A stretch of DNA of 13,594 bases from CAYUST01 sp041908765 (GCA_041908765.1 JAYREU010000056.1:1-13594), one strand, 5' to 3'; shown: positions 1-7,288, counted from the first letter of the stretch. Numbers and translations: made by a program. Notes: generated from the sequence alone by a model not told the origin.

Positions 1-894
1 CCAGACACCGAGATGTCTGAGAAGCGAGAAGAAAAAACATTTGCAGAGCAAGACCTCGCAGGGAAACTTGATAAAAAGGCTAGTCTCAGCGAAAGCAGAC
101 TGATCCTCACGGACATTTTGAAGCAACCTGGACTCAAATGGACTGCTCTCGGGATGGAAAAGCCTGACCAGTTACTCATAAACAAAAATGATTTTCTCAA
201 ACTCAACATAGGTGATGAGACTCGCTATATCAGTACCAACGACTATCTTGATCTCACCAAAGATGCTCGCGAGACCAGCAACAAAGAAATGAAAAATATC
301 AACGAAAATAAAGGTAATGAAACTGAAAAAACGCGTATCAACTATCTCGATCTAGCAGAACAAAAATATAATCTATCAGCTTTTGAAGATGACTGGAAGG
401 TAGATACGCAAGGCTCCAAACTGACGTTTGCCAACAAAGAAACCAAGCAAATCATCGGGCTCGATATGAAAAATACGGACGCACCTATATTCTCGTTTAG
501 TCTAGACAACAAGCCTTTCTCAGTCGCTACGTCACCAGACAAAGCTGAGCAAGTCTTCGATCGTATCCAAGATCTCAACGACAAATATACCTCTCTCCAA
601 GAAGCTTACCAAGACAAAGATACGAAATCCACTGACCAAGTTTTTCAGCTTGGCTTCCTGCAAGATCATGCAAGTGACCTCATCAGCGGCAACGAAATGA
701 TCTTGGATACGGCAACACGTACGGGCATCGAAGGTCTCCCCACAGGAAAACAGCAACTCACTATAGATAACTTTATCTACGATGATGCAACCAGTCTGCT
801 CTCCTATAGCGCTACTGGCGAAAACAAAAAAGAGGCAGCTCCAGCTCCTACTCCTACAACTCCCAAAGTAGAAAAACAAAGTACCTATCAATAA
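1..894 (+). CDS. Hypothetical hydrophilic protein, probably 5'-truncated
   Basis: The reading frame is open from the left edge and ends at TAA 892-894. The first ATG is at position 13, but the frame is also open in the four codons before it and no promoter or ribosome site is visible, so the true start may lie outside the window. From that ATG the product is 293 residues, very rich in Lys, Asp, Glu, Asn and Thr, with no membrane segment or signal peptide in the visible part. The C-terminus is a low-complexity tail (KEAAPAPTPTTPKVEK), which suggests a flexible linker. There is no in-frame TGA, unlike most genes here. I do not recognise a family. The gene converges on the minus-strand gene ending at 959. 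Confidence 0.75.
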   Translation, partial: PDTEMSEKREEKTFAEQDLAGKLDKKASLSESRLILTDILKQPGLKWTALGMEKPDQLLINKNDFLKLNIGDETRYISTNDYLDLTKDARETSNKEMKNINENKGNETEKTRINYLDLAEQKYNLSAFEDDWKVDTQGSKLTFANKETKQIIGLDMKNTDAPIFSFSLDNKPFSVATSPDKAEQVFDRIQDLNDKYTSLQEAYQDKDTKSTDQVFQLGFLQDHASDLISGNEMILDTATRTGIEGLPTGKQQLTIDNFIYDDATSLLSYSATGENKKEAAPAPTPTTPKVEKQSTYQ

Positions 895-958
895 CTACTT
901 CCGTGTCGAATAATGAGTATTTTGCTTATTTGTACATTTGGCTATTTGCTTATTTGTC

Positions 959-1501
959 TTACACCTCACTCGTCTTCGTTTGTCTCATCAAATGCAGAAC
1001 GAACTTATCAGCAAGTCTGTAGCGTTTTTCGAAGTCTGGTACGGTCATGAAGACGACGCTGACGTATTCGATCAAGTATTGTCTAAAAATATTGTTGATA
1101 TCTTCTTTGATACTATCTAATTGCACCTGCTCGTCTGGATGATAAATCAGTACGAGATCCATCTCAAGTTGGACGCCAAATAATTTTCCCCAAAAGTATT
1201 TTTCTATTCTCGTGCCCTGTACATCAAAATAAGCACGCAAGTCATGTTGCAATGCATAAATGAAAAACTCCTTGATATGGTCACCGAATCCCTTGGTCAA
1301 ATAAATTGATCGTTTTGCACTATCTTTTTTGATTTCTACCGCTCCAGCATCTTCGAGTTGATCTATCTGTTTTTTGATCGCAGGAAAAGACCATTCGAGT
1401 TCTCATTCAAATGCTCTGATTGAAATACCTTGTCTCCTAAAGACCAAATACTTCAAAATGTCTGCTTTCGCCTTACTCCCAAAGAGTTTGTCTAATTTCA
1501 T
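959..1501 (-). CDS. Winged-helix regulator-like protein (HTH plus degenerate nucleotidyltransferase-like domain)
   Basis: 180 residues, starting at ATG 1499-1501. The frame has one TGA (1403-1405, codon 33) read as Gly. Residues 1 to about 70 look like a winged helix-turn-helix: KLFGSKAKADILKYL, then a recognition helix around WSFPAIKKQIDQLEDAGAVEI and a basic wing ending YLTKGF. This resembles the HTH module of Patescibacterial HTH/nucleotidyltransferase proteins, which typically begin LFGSK.R..IL. The C-terminal half (EMDLVLIYHPDE, then VSVVFMTVPDFEKRYRLADKF) resembles the end of the nucleotidyltransferase domain in such proteins, but I see no intact Gly-Ser/DxD active site. It is divergent from dcd across a repeat-rich region, so self-regulation or regulation of dcd is plausible but inferred. 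A TATAAC -10 box (1512-1517 complement) lies about 10 bp before the start. Confidence 0.8.
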
Positions 1502-1510
1502 AGAAATTAT

Positions 1511-1520
1511 GGTTATATAG
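1511..1520 (-). promoter_or_regulatory. -10 box of the winged-helix gene
   Basis: On the minus strand the sequence is CTATATAACC, with TATAAC at 1512-1517, ten bases before the ATG at 1501. The same ten bases occur before glyA (5765-5774), where a good -35 is also present, and at 1638-1647. No convincing -35 is seen here. The position implies a very short or absent leader. Confidence 0.4.
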
Positions 1521-1602
1521 AGCGGATGACAACCAATAGGTATCACCACTATATATGATAGTTTCTCAGCGTTTTGCAAGTGATAGTTGGCTAGTCTTTT
1601 GC

Positions 1603-1632
1603 TTGCATCCTTTCGTGCAACCTGTATATAAT
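1603..1632 (+). promoter_or_regulatory. Candidate promoter for dcd
   Basis: TTGCAT (1603-1608) and TATAAT (1627-1632) are separated by 18 bases and resemble a sigma-70 promoter. The transcript would have a leader of about 125 bases into dcd, carrying the 14-bp inverted repeat at 1682-1729. Confidence 0.45.
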
Positions 1633-1680
1633 CTATTGGTTATATAGCAAACATGCTAACTATTCTATTCCAATAGATTA
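1629..1680. repeat. 11-bp inverted repeat, operator-like
   Basis: TAATCTATTGG (1629-1639) is the exact reverse complement of CCAATAGATTA (1670-1680), with 30 bases between the arms. The left arm overlaps the candidate dcd -10 box. A third copy of the core, AACCAATAG, lies at 1531-1539, beside the start of the winged-helix gene. Both divergent promoters therefore carry the same short motif, as expected for a shared operator; this role is inferred. Confidence 0.55.
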
Positions 1681-1681
1681 G

Positions 1682-1729
1682 CTAATAAATTGATACGAAA
1701 AATTATAGATTAAGTTATCAATTTATTAG
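1682..1729. repeat. 14-bp perfect inverted repeat in the dcd leader
   Basis: CTAATAAATTGATA (1682-1695) is the exact reverse complement of TATCAATTTATTAG (1716-1729), with a 20-base loop. It is AT-rich and lies 35 bases before the dcd start, with no T-run after it, so it does not look like a terminator. It could be an operator or an RNA hairpin in the leader. Confidence 0.55.
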
Positions 1730-1764
1730 TACAGGGCGATAACCATTTATCACTCTCCCCAATT

Positions 1765-2355
1765 ATGATTCTGTCAGATGGAACTATACGCCGTATGCTC
1801 CTCGAAGAAGAGCTCAAACTCATACTGCCAGATGGTGAGTCATTAGAAGACGTGCTACCCAATATCGTCTGTGCAAGTTTTGACCTCAGGCTCGGCAATG
1901 AGATCAAACGGTTCCCCAAACAGGAAGCTGTACTCAACCCTTTCACTACCGACTCACAGGTTATCACCCAAGTCACCACCTACGCTGACGATGAGGATAT
2001 CATAGTGCAACCTTGACAATTTCTGTTGGCAGCGACCAAAGAACGTTTTGGTATACCCGCTAACATCGTGGCGAGGGTAGAAGGCAGAAGTAGTCTTGCT
2101 AGACTATGACTGATGATTCACATCACGGCTGGCTTCATTGATCCTGGCTTTGGGCGAGATGCACCGTCTACTATCACCCTAGAGATCTGTAATATCAATG
2201 CGATGCCCATTGTCATCAGACCAGGGATGCGCATCTGTCAGATAGCCTTCGAAACCATGGATCAACCAGCACTCCTCCCCTACAACAAAAAATCTAACGC
2301 CAAATACAACGGACAAATCAGCCCTCAAGAAAGCAAATTATTCATCAGTGGGTAG
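1765..2355 (+). CDS. dcd: dCTP deaminase (dUTP pathway)
   Basis: 196 residues, ATG 1765 to TAG 2353-2355. It is a homologue of the homotrimeric dCTP deaminase/dUTPase family, which deaminates dCTP to dUTP (bifunctional members also hydrolyse dUTP), feeding thymidylate synthesis. The start MILSDGTIRRML matches the family N-terminus. Residues about 106-123 contain RSSLARLGLMIHITAGFIDPGF, matching the E. coli active-site segment RSSLARLGLMVH almost exactly. The catalytic Glu is in TITLEICN, and the nucleotide-binding tail PYNKKSNAKY is present. Two TGA codons (2014-2016, codon 84; 2107-2109, codon 115) fall on the Gly of VQPGQF and of ARLGL, and the second is an invariant position. Length is normal for the family. 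Mono- versus bifunctional activity cannot be decided here. Confidence 0.96.
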
Positions 2356-2367
2356 CAGGAAACACTA

Positions 2368-2395
2368 TTGACTTTTTCTTATAAAAAAATATACT
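2368..2395 (+). promoter_or_regulatory. Promoter of the small membrane protein gene
   Basis: TTGACT (2368-2373) and TATACT (2390-2395) are separated by 16 bases, 24 bases before the ATG at 2419. The 16-base spacer recurs before glyA and the PrsW-like gene. Confidence 0.55.
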
Positions 2396-2418
2396 AAACG
2401 CACAAAAACATATCAAAT

Positions 2419-2694
2419 ATGAAAATAAAAATTCTTTTTTCGGTTATACTCTTTGTGGTAGGTCTTTTGCTCCTCTATCCAACAATACTCATATTCTATT
2501 TTGAGTACTGCCTGATAAGTGCGCCAGGAGTGGCTGTTACCCATCAAGGTGCAACGATCTACGGTTTTTTTGTACCAGACACCAGTGACAAGCTCATGGG
2601 AGTCTTGATGCTGATGGGGCTATTGGGTGCTGGAGCTCTCAATGCAGCGCATCTGTGTTACCTCTACCGAAACAAAACGTTGGGTTCGTATTAG
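2419..2694 (+). CDS. Small two-span membrane protein, unknown function
   Basis: 91 residues, ATG 2419 to TAG 2692-2694, with no TGA codon. The N-terminus MKIKILFSVILFVVGLLLLY is a hydrophobic segment that continues through LILFYFEY-like residues, either an uncleaved signal anchor or the first membrane span. A polar middle part (about residues 36-56, VAVTHQGATIYGFFVPDTSD) is followed by a second span (about 58-80, LMGVLMLMGLLGAGALNAAHL) and a short basic tail YRNKTLGSY. It has its own promoter and is followed by an intrinsic terminator, so it is probably monocistronic. I do not recognise a family. Confidence 0.75.
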   Translation: MKIKILFSVILFVVGLLLLYPTILIFYFEYCLISAPGVAVTHQGATIYGFFVPDTSDKLMGVLMLMGLLGAGALNAAHLCYLYRNKTLGSY

Positions 2695-2716
2695 CCATCT
2701 CCTTTCAAAGGATGAC

Positions 2717-2743
2717 ACCTGCTGTATTCAGTAGGTTTTTTTA
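2717..2743 (+). terminator. Intrinsic terminator
   Basis: ACCTGCTG, loop TATT and CAGTAGGT form a stem with one G-U pair, followed by a run of seven T. It lies 23 bases after the stop of the small membrane protein. Confidence 0.75.
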
Positions 2744-2831
2744 TTGCTGAGACATTTGGTATCTCGTTTTGACTTCATCATTCCTTTCCTTGTATCCCTT
2801 CTAACAAATAGTATATATGAAGTTCTCTCAC

Positions 2832-2859
2832 TAGTCGATAAAATAGAAATAATCGACTA
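2832..2859. promoter_or_regulatory. 8-bp inverted repeat, possible operator before the ClpP-like gene
   Basis: TAGTCGAT (2832-2839) and ATCGACTA (2852-2859) are exact reverse complements 12 bases apart. A -10-like TATAGT lies at 2875-2880, 10 bases before the start codon, so the palindrome sits over the expected -35 region. Operator function is inferred. Confidence 0.4.
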
Positions 2860-2890
2860 AACGATTTTATATTTTATAGTATCTAATAAG

Positions 2891-3481
2891 ATGTCAGAAG
2901 TAAATACAGCTACAGCTGCCGTTACAGAAAAAGTGGTTTATTTGAACTTTTTCCAAGGCATAACACCACAAATAGTTAACCAATTCATGAACATTTGCAC
3001 TAACATTATTAATCAATATGAGCCTACTGAGCTTTACTTCTTTATTGCATCTTCATGAGGAGATGTAGATTCTGGGTTTGTTCTATATAACTATTTACTT
3101 TCCCTCAGAGAGAAAGTAAAGATTACCATGCATAATAATGGGCATATAGACTCAATTGCAAATATTATTTTCCTTTCTGGCGAGAAGAGATATGCCTTTC
3201 CAAATTCGTCTTTTCTGTTTCACGGGATTTCTTTAAATCTAAGTAGCGCTTTAGTAAGGACGCAACTACATGAAAACTTGAGTCGTGTTGTTAGTATGGA
3301 AAAGAGAATGTCAGAAGTAATTGTTAGCAATTCAGCCTTAATGCCTGATGAAGTTGAGGAGTTGTTTCAACAAGGAGAAAGTAAGGATGTAAACTTTGCA
3401 CTTAAAAAGAAAATTATACATGAAATTAAAGTGCAAAGTATTCCTAAATGATCCCTGCACTTTACAATGACTTTTACTTAA
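2891..3481 (+). CDS. ClpP-like serine peptidase
   Basis: 196 residues from ATG 2891. With TGA = Gly the frame continues past TGA 3449-3451 (codon 187) to TAA 3479-3481, adding GSLHFTMTFT. The fold signature of ClpP/crotonase-type serine peptidases is visible: FFIASSGGDVDSGFVLYNYL (like the INSPGGDV motif of ClpP, its first Gly being TGA 3056-3058, codon 56), then a nucleophile candidate Ser88 in HIDSIANIIFLSG, then His111 in SSFLFHG, 23 residues later (25 in E. coli ClpP). Asp166 in GESKDVNFA aligns with the ClpP catalytic Asp region. The classic ASMGA around the serine is DSIAN here, so it is a divergent family member. There is no signal peptide. No Clp ATPase gene is adjacent. The gene looks AT-richer than its neighbours, which may indicate transfer. 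Confidence 0.82.
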
Positions 3482-3527
3482 AGGCAACAATTTATCACCG
3501 AGTCAAAGATAATTCCTTAGGTCTCGT

Positions 3528-3950
3528 CTACTTTCTCTCCAACGGGTGGTATTTCCTATACAACTTTCTCCACGGACTATACAGCAAAAATAATCCCACA
3601 CCAACCAGTGCTGATCGTGCACCGAGTGCAATGAAATATATCGTTCGACAGAGCTCTTTGGAGTAATAATAACGAGAAAGTTTTTTGTAACATCGGACAT
3701 GATAGGGAGCTGGCGTGACTCACTGCTCGGTATGGCGTAGGTGCTCTGCTTCTTCCAAACGATTCGCCACACTTGCATGTCCAAACGTCAGCAACACTGC
3801 CAATGTACCCACTCGCTCGACCCGTCCTGCTTGTGCAACCAGGGCGGTAATAATCAAGGCCGCAGCGACTACAGCAGTCTCGATATGATACATGTGGCAT
3901 CACAAGAATGTTTTGATTTTGACAATACTATGCACTAGATATTTACCCAT
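3528..3950 (-). CDS. Two-span membrane protein of unknown function, visible only with UGA = Gly
   Basis: 140 residues, ATG 3948-3950 to TAG 3528-3530, with TGA as Gly at codons 17 (3900-3902) and 77 (3720-3722). Residues about 24-40 (ETAVVAAALIITALVAQ) form a first hydrophobic stretch and 48-60 (GTLAVLLTFGHAS) a second weak one, followed by the polar VANRLEEAEHLRHTE. Residues about 104-125 (IYFIALGARSALVGVGLFLLYS) form a clear span, followed by a strongly basic tail PWRKLYRKYHPLERK. The alternation of hydrophobic and charged parts is that of a real membrane protein, and both Gly codons join otherwise interrupted open segments. I do not recognise the family. It converges on the ClpP-like gene and is divergent from the gene at 4047. 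Confidence 0.72.
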
Positions 3951-4000
3951 TTCTACCGACATAATAAAAAACTATTGTATTTCCTCTATACACAAGTAGG

Positions 4001-4028
4001 TTGAGTATGCAAAACTATCTCCTAATAA
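4001..4028 (+). promoter_or_regulatory. Candidate promoter of the Trp/His repeat protein
   Basis: TTGAGT (4001-4006) and TAATAA (4023-4028) are separated by 16 bases, 18 bases before the ATG at 4047. The match is modest, but the spacing equals that of the better promoters in this window. Confidence 0.3.
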
Positions 4029-4046
4029 AAAATAAATATAAAGCGT

Positions 4047-4238
4047 ATGAGCGACAAAGAAGAAAATGAAAATCGTAAACGTACATGGAATCCCATTTTC
4101 CATGAATGGGACTATGAAGATGAGCAAGAAGATCCACCACCAAATGAAGGATTTGATTCGCCTGTCGTAAGCAAAACATGGGACCCTATCATGCATGATT
4201 GGATTTACACACACGCAGACGGATCGGTCAGTGCATAA
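4047..4238 (+). CDS. Tiny acidic protein with two Trp/His repeats
   Basis: 63 residues, ATG 4047 to TAA 4236-4238. It contains two copies of an 11-residue motif 31 residues apart: TWNPIFHEWDY (13-23) and TWDPIMHDWIY (44-54), consensus TW[ND]PI.H[ED]W.Y. The copies are joined by an acidic, Pro-rich linker (EDEQEDPPPNEG). The N-terminus is highly charged (MSDKEENENRKR). There is no membrane segment or cysteine. The repeat is conserved in protein more than in DNA, and a strong terminator follows, both supporting a real gene. The function is unknown. The fixed aromatic and His residues could bind a metal or a partner protein, but this is a guess. Confidence 0.75.
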   Translation: MSDKEENENRKRTWNPIFHEWDYEDEQEDPPPNEGFDSPVVSKTWDPIMHDWIYTHADGSVSA

Positions 4239-4267
4239 AGAAAACAATCAGAGCCTACTACCAACTG

Positions 4268-4297
4268 AGCAACAAGCGTTCTTGTTGCTTTTTTTGT
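4268..4297 (+). terminator. Strong intrinsic terminator
   Basis: AGCAACAAG (4268-4276), loop CGTT and CTTGTTGCT (4281-4289) form a perfect 9-bp stem followed by seven T. It lies 30 bases after the stop of the 63-residue protein. Confidence 0.88.
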
Positions 4298-4368
4298 GCC
4301 TAAAAAAGATTGATCTTTGAAGTATCGCTCTGGAGTCTGGAGTCTTGTTTCTCAATTCTTATTTCTCC

Positions 4369-5727
4369 CTAATAGACCAATGGAAATTCCTTACATAACT
4401 GCGCTATCGTCGCACGGACTTCATCGAGTTTGGTTTCATCTGCATGATGCAGCAAGGCAGTATCAATTGCTTGTGCGAGGGTAAGCATCTGCGCGAGTCA
4501 GAGTCATCTTGTTGTGATAGCAGGCGTACCCAGTCTGATACCACTGGGGTCCATCGGTGGTCTCGTATCGAAGGGAAGCATATTTTTGTTGCATGAAATA
4601 CCAACTGATTCGAGGATATGCTCTGCTTCTTTGCCAGCGATAGGAAGTTGATCAGGGAGAGTTTTGGAGGTTGCATCCAGGAGCAAGAGATGATTTTCTG
4701 TACCATCGGTGATAATGCGTCGACCCAAATCATGCAATCCTCCTGCTAATGTTTGTGCGTTTTCGATTATCTTGCGTGCATAGTCACGGAATGAGGGCTG
4801 CAATACTTCTGCAAAGGCGACCGCTTTGGCAGCGACGATATGCTCGTGTGGTCATCACTGGATACCAGGAAAGACTCCTCTATTGATAGATTTTTCTAAG
4901 ACGAAATCGGTGTTGTTTCTTTTGAGTTTGCCGTTGCGATAATAGATCAACGCACCTCTCGGTCATCTTAATGTCTTGTGGGTCGTCGTCGTCACAATAT
5001 CCATATACGGAAATGGTGACGCTAAAGCTCCACCTGCGATAAGCCCCGCAATGTGCGCAATATCTGCCATGAGCAACGGTCTATAGTGATGTTCTTTCTC
5101 TACCGCATCAGCGATCGCAGCAAATTGCACCCAATCTAGCGACCCTGGATAGGCACTAAATCAGGCCAAGATAAGCGCTGGTTTACTCGCGAGTGCTTTT
5201 TGTTTGATCTCATCGTAGTCGATGCGTAAGGTCTCAGGATGCACACCGTATGAGGCTATGTGAAAGTAGATACCAGAAATGTTGAGCGGATGCCCATGAC
5301 TCAAATGCCCTCCTGCTGCGAGATCCATACCCAAGATAGTATCTCCCGGTTTGAGCACTCCGAGATACACCGCGGCATTTGCAGGTGATCAACTCAACGG
5401 TTGGACGTTTACTCATCGCGATGCGGAAGCAAGATCTTTTTGGGCTTGTGCATACCCAGCATCAGTCATACAATCTGGTTCATCAGCAGTCACTACACCA
5501 AACATACGTAATGCTCTGTGTTGCGTGAGCACTTCCATGCGATCTACCCATTTCTGTCCACCATAATAACGCTTACCAGGATTGCCTTCTGAGTATTTGT
5601 TGGTAAACACATTGCCGTATGTTTGCATAACCTCGAGAGAAACATAATTTTCTGAGGCAATAAGCTCTAATTCATGTTGTTGACGTGCATATTCTGCAGC
5701 GATAAGTGCGTGAATTTGGCTATCCAT
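4369..5727 (-). CDS. glyA: Serine hydroxymethyltransferase
   Basis: 452 residues, ATG 5725-5727 to TAG 4369-4371. It is a PLP enzyme that interconverts serine plus tetrahydrofolate with glycine plus methylene-tetrahydrofolate. Family motifs run in order: HELELIASENY (18-28), TNKYSEGNPGKRYYGG (42-57), VQPLSGSPAN (108-117), MADIAHIAGLIAGG, TTTTHKTLRGPRG with PLP lysine Lys251, GIQGGPHEH, and IRLGTPAITTRG near the C-terminus. Eight TGA codons read as Gly (105, 113, 189, 255, 291, 292, 408, 410), several at invariant glycines; 291/292 are adjacent. An insertion of about 24 residues (78-101, between FG and VNVQP) makes it longer than the usual bacterial 410-420 residues. An in-frame TTG at 5763 would overlap the -10 region, so the ATG is preferred. 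It has its own promoter. Confidence 0.96.
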
Positions 5728-5765
5728 AGGCGTCTTAGTACGGATATAAAAGAGAACTAACAACG

Positions 5766-5793
5766 GTTATATAGAAGAGTTTGCATGAATCAA
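5766..5793 (-). promoter_or_regulatory. Promoter of glyA
   Basis: On the minus strand TTGATT (5788-5793) and TATAAC (5766-5771) are separated by 16 bases, about 40 bases before the glyA ATG. The -10 context CTATATAACC is identical to that before the winged-helix gene. Confidence 0.5.
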
Positions 5794-5920
5794 CTATGAA
5801 ATCAAATAACTCACTACACCCACAATTGACAACATTCAAAAAGTGCTCGTGTTGCACAAGTGATTGTAAAAAAATAAAAAAAGGATATCACCAAGTGTTT
5901 TATTCTCTATGTGTATGTAG

Positions 5921-6352
5921 ATGTGTATGAATTCACCTACTGGTCAAAAAGTTATTTGAGGTTTGCGTATCTTACTTGGTATTGCTATGCTCTATTTCGG
6001 TATCACTAAAATTTGAGCGAGTCCTGAAATGATGGCATTTATAGGAGGTGCTGGCCATAAGTTTGGACTTACATTCTTAAGCACAACGGTATGGTTTTGG
6101 ATCGCAGTCGTAGGAGAAATTTTGGCAGGAGCACTGTTGCTCACCGGCCATTGGGCTAAAGTTGGTGCACTCCTCACGCTCATTATCATGGCATTCGCTA
6201 TCAATGCAGTAGGGGCGAATCTCAACGCAATTCTTGTTACTATCGGAGCGCTCATCATTGTTTGGTATGGATGTGGCACACGATGTTTGTGCAAATGTCC
6301 TGACTGCAAAGCATGCAACACTATGGGTGGACATCATCATCACAAAAAATAA
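5921..6352 (+). CDS. DoxX-like membrane protein with Cys/His-rich tail
   Basis: 143 residues from ATG 5921 (alternative ATG 5927; a TAG directly precedes), ending at TAA 6350-6352. TGA is Gly at codons 13 (5957-5959) and 32 (6014-6016), both in the first span, so the standard code would lose the N-terminus. The body fits the DoxX/SURF4-like four-helix family: GGLRILLGIAMLYFGITKIG, then an amphipathic MMAFIGGAGHKFGL, WFWIAVVGEILAGALLLTG, KVGALLTLIIMAFAINAVG, and LNAILVTIGALIIVWYG. The family is often linked to redox stress or quinone chemistry, but here the function is inferred only. The unusual part is the C-terminus: six cysteines in CGTRCLCKCPDCKAC and then MGGHHHHKK, which looks able to bind metal. 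An intrinsic terminator follows. Confidence 0.85.
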
Positions 6353-6368
6353 GTATTTTCTTTTCATC

Positions 6369-6401
6369 AAAAAAACCCGAGACAGTCGTCCGGGTTTTTT
6401 T
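6369..6401. terminator. Intrinsic terminator, probably bidirectional
   Basis: Seven A plus CCCG (6369-6379), an 11-base loop, and CGGG plus seven T (6391-6401) form an 11-bp stem. The A and T tracts serve both the DoxX-like gene and the converging minus-strand gene ending at 6424. Confidence 0.85.
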
Positions 6402-6423
6402 ATTTGGCTATTTGAATATTTGC

Positions 6424-7260
6424 TTATTTGTTTATTTGTTTTGCCGTCAACGCTTTGACTACCTCCATCTTGGTTTTCAACCAGGTCTTCTCGATAGTGT
6501 TTGGGTATCTAGTGAGATAGAAGACAGGATAGAGATTTGCAAACTGTGGATCTTTTGCGAGTTCAGTAGCAATACCCAGTTTGACTGCTTCGAGATTGGT
6601 GGCAGTATCTTCACTGAAGCCAAGCGTGATGAGTTTATCTGGACCATACTTGTTTCTCAAATAACTCGCATAGTCATGATAGGCCATTTGTTTTCTAAGT
6701 TTAGCGGTATCAGAAAAGCGTTCGAGTCAAAAATACTCGTCAAATCGGTCTGAATAAATAGGATATATTTTGAGTCTCGTAGCAAAATAGGTATCTATTG
6801 CATGATCAAATTTTCATTTTTTGGATATCACTCCTTGCAACTTTGCTTCGTGCAAAAAATAATTTTGGTCTCGTGCATCAAATGTCTCAAGCATATATTG
6901 TTTGATACCTTGTTGGATTGCCTCCGGTGTATGCATTCTCCCGGTGTTGAAAGAAACTTCTTGTGCATGGAGGACACTTTCTCTCATGCTCGGTTCTGCA
7001 GGTCCAAATGCTCTTTTGTCGAGCATCGTCCTCAGGTCACGAAATCGACTAACATCGTGATAGAATTCATCGAAGGTTTCTGGCAAAGTTCTCCTTGGCG
7101 TGTCATCATCTTCTCGTCTTGCTCGTTGGTGTGAATCCGCGTACTTGCGTACATACTCACCCGTTCTCTGCTCATCCACCTCTGCTACTACAAGGGTATC
7201 CATCTGAAAAAGATTCGTATCAATATCAAACTGTGATGCTCTGATTTTTTCAAATGCCAT
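6424..7260 (-). CDS. Hypothetical soluble protein, unknown function
   Basis: 278 residues, ATG 7258-7260 to TAA, with TGA as Gly at codons 149 (6814-6816) and 178 (6727-6729). The reading frame is continuous through both, joining parts that the standard code would call separate. The protein is charged and probably mostly helical, without membrane segments or a signal peptide. The N-terminal third (MAFEKIRASQFDIDTNLFQM, then an Arg/Asp-rich part around RARREDDDTPRR) looks partly disordered. The C-terminal half is rich in Tyr, Phe, Lys and Arg (YFATRLKIYPIYSDRFDEYF, YASYLRNKYGPDKL). I recognise no family. A TTGACA hexamer (7305-7310 on the minus strand) flanked by direct repeats lies upstream. 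Confidence 0.8.
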
Positions 7261-7288
7261 ACGTGTTTCGGGAACAAGTTAAATGAGA

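Noticed and set aside
1765..2355. Reading dcd, and the other TGA-split genes, as pseudogenes or programmed stop read-through
   Set aside because: The TGA codons are spread over nearly all genes, always fit glycine, and there is no accumulation of frameshifts or TAA/TAG interruptions.
3448..3666. Plus-strand frame of 72 codons after the ClpP-like gene
   Set aside because: It overlaps the end of the ClpP-like gene read with TGA = Gly and is antisense to the convincing membrane protein at 3528-3950. Its composition is not protein-like.
3972..4247. Minus-strand hydrophobic frame of 91 codons opposite the Trp/His repeat protein
   Set aside because: It is the shadow of the acidic plus-strand gene, which has a repeated protein motif, a terminator and a better start. 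The terminator at 4268 fits only the plus strand.
5796..6044. Plus-strand Cys-rich frame (starts MKSNNSLHPQL, contains KKCSCCTSDCKK) open with TGA = Gly
   Set aside because: It overlaps the DoxX-like gene by about 120 bases in another frame, and its second half is the out-of-frame shadow of that gene. The Cys-rich start is intriguing beside a Cys-rich DoxX tail, but it is not enough to call a gene.
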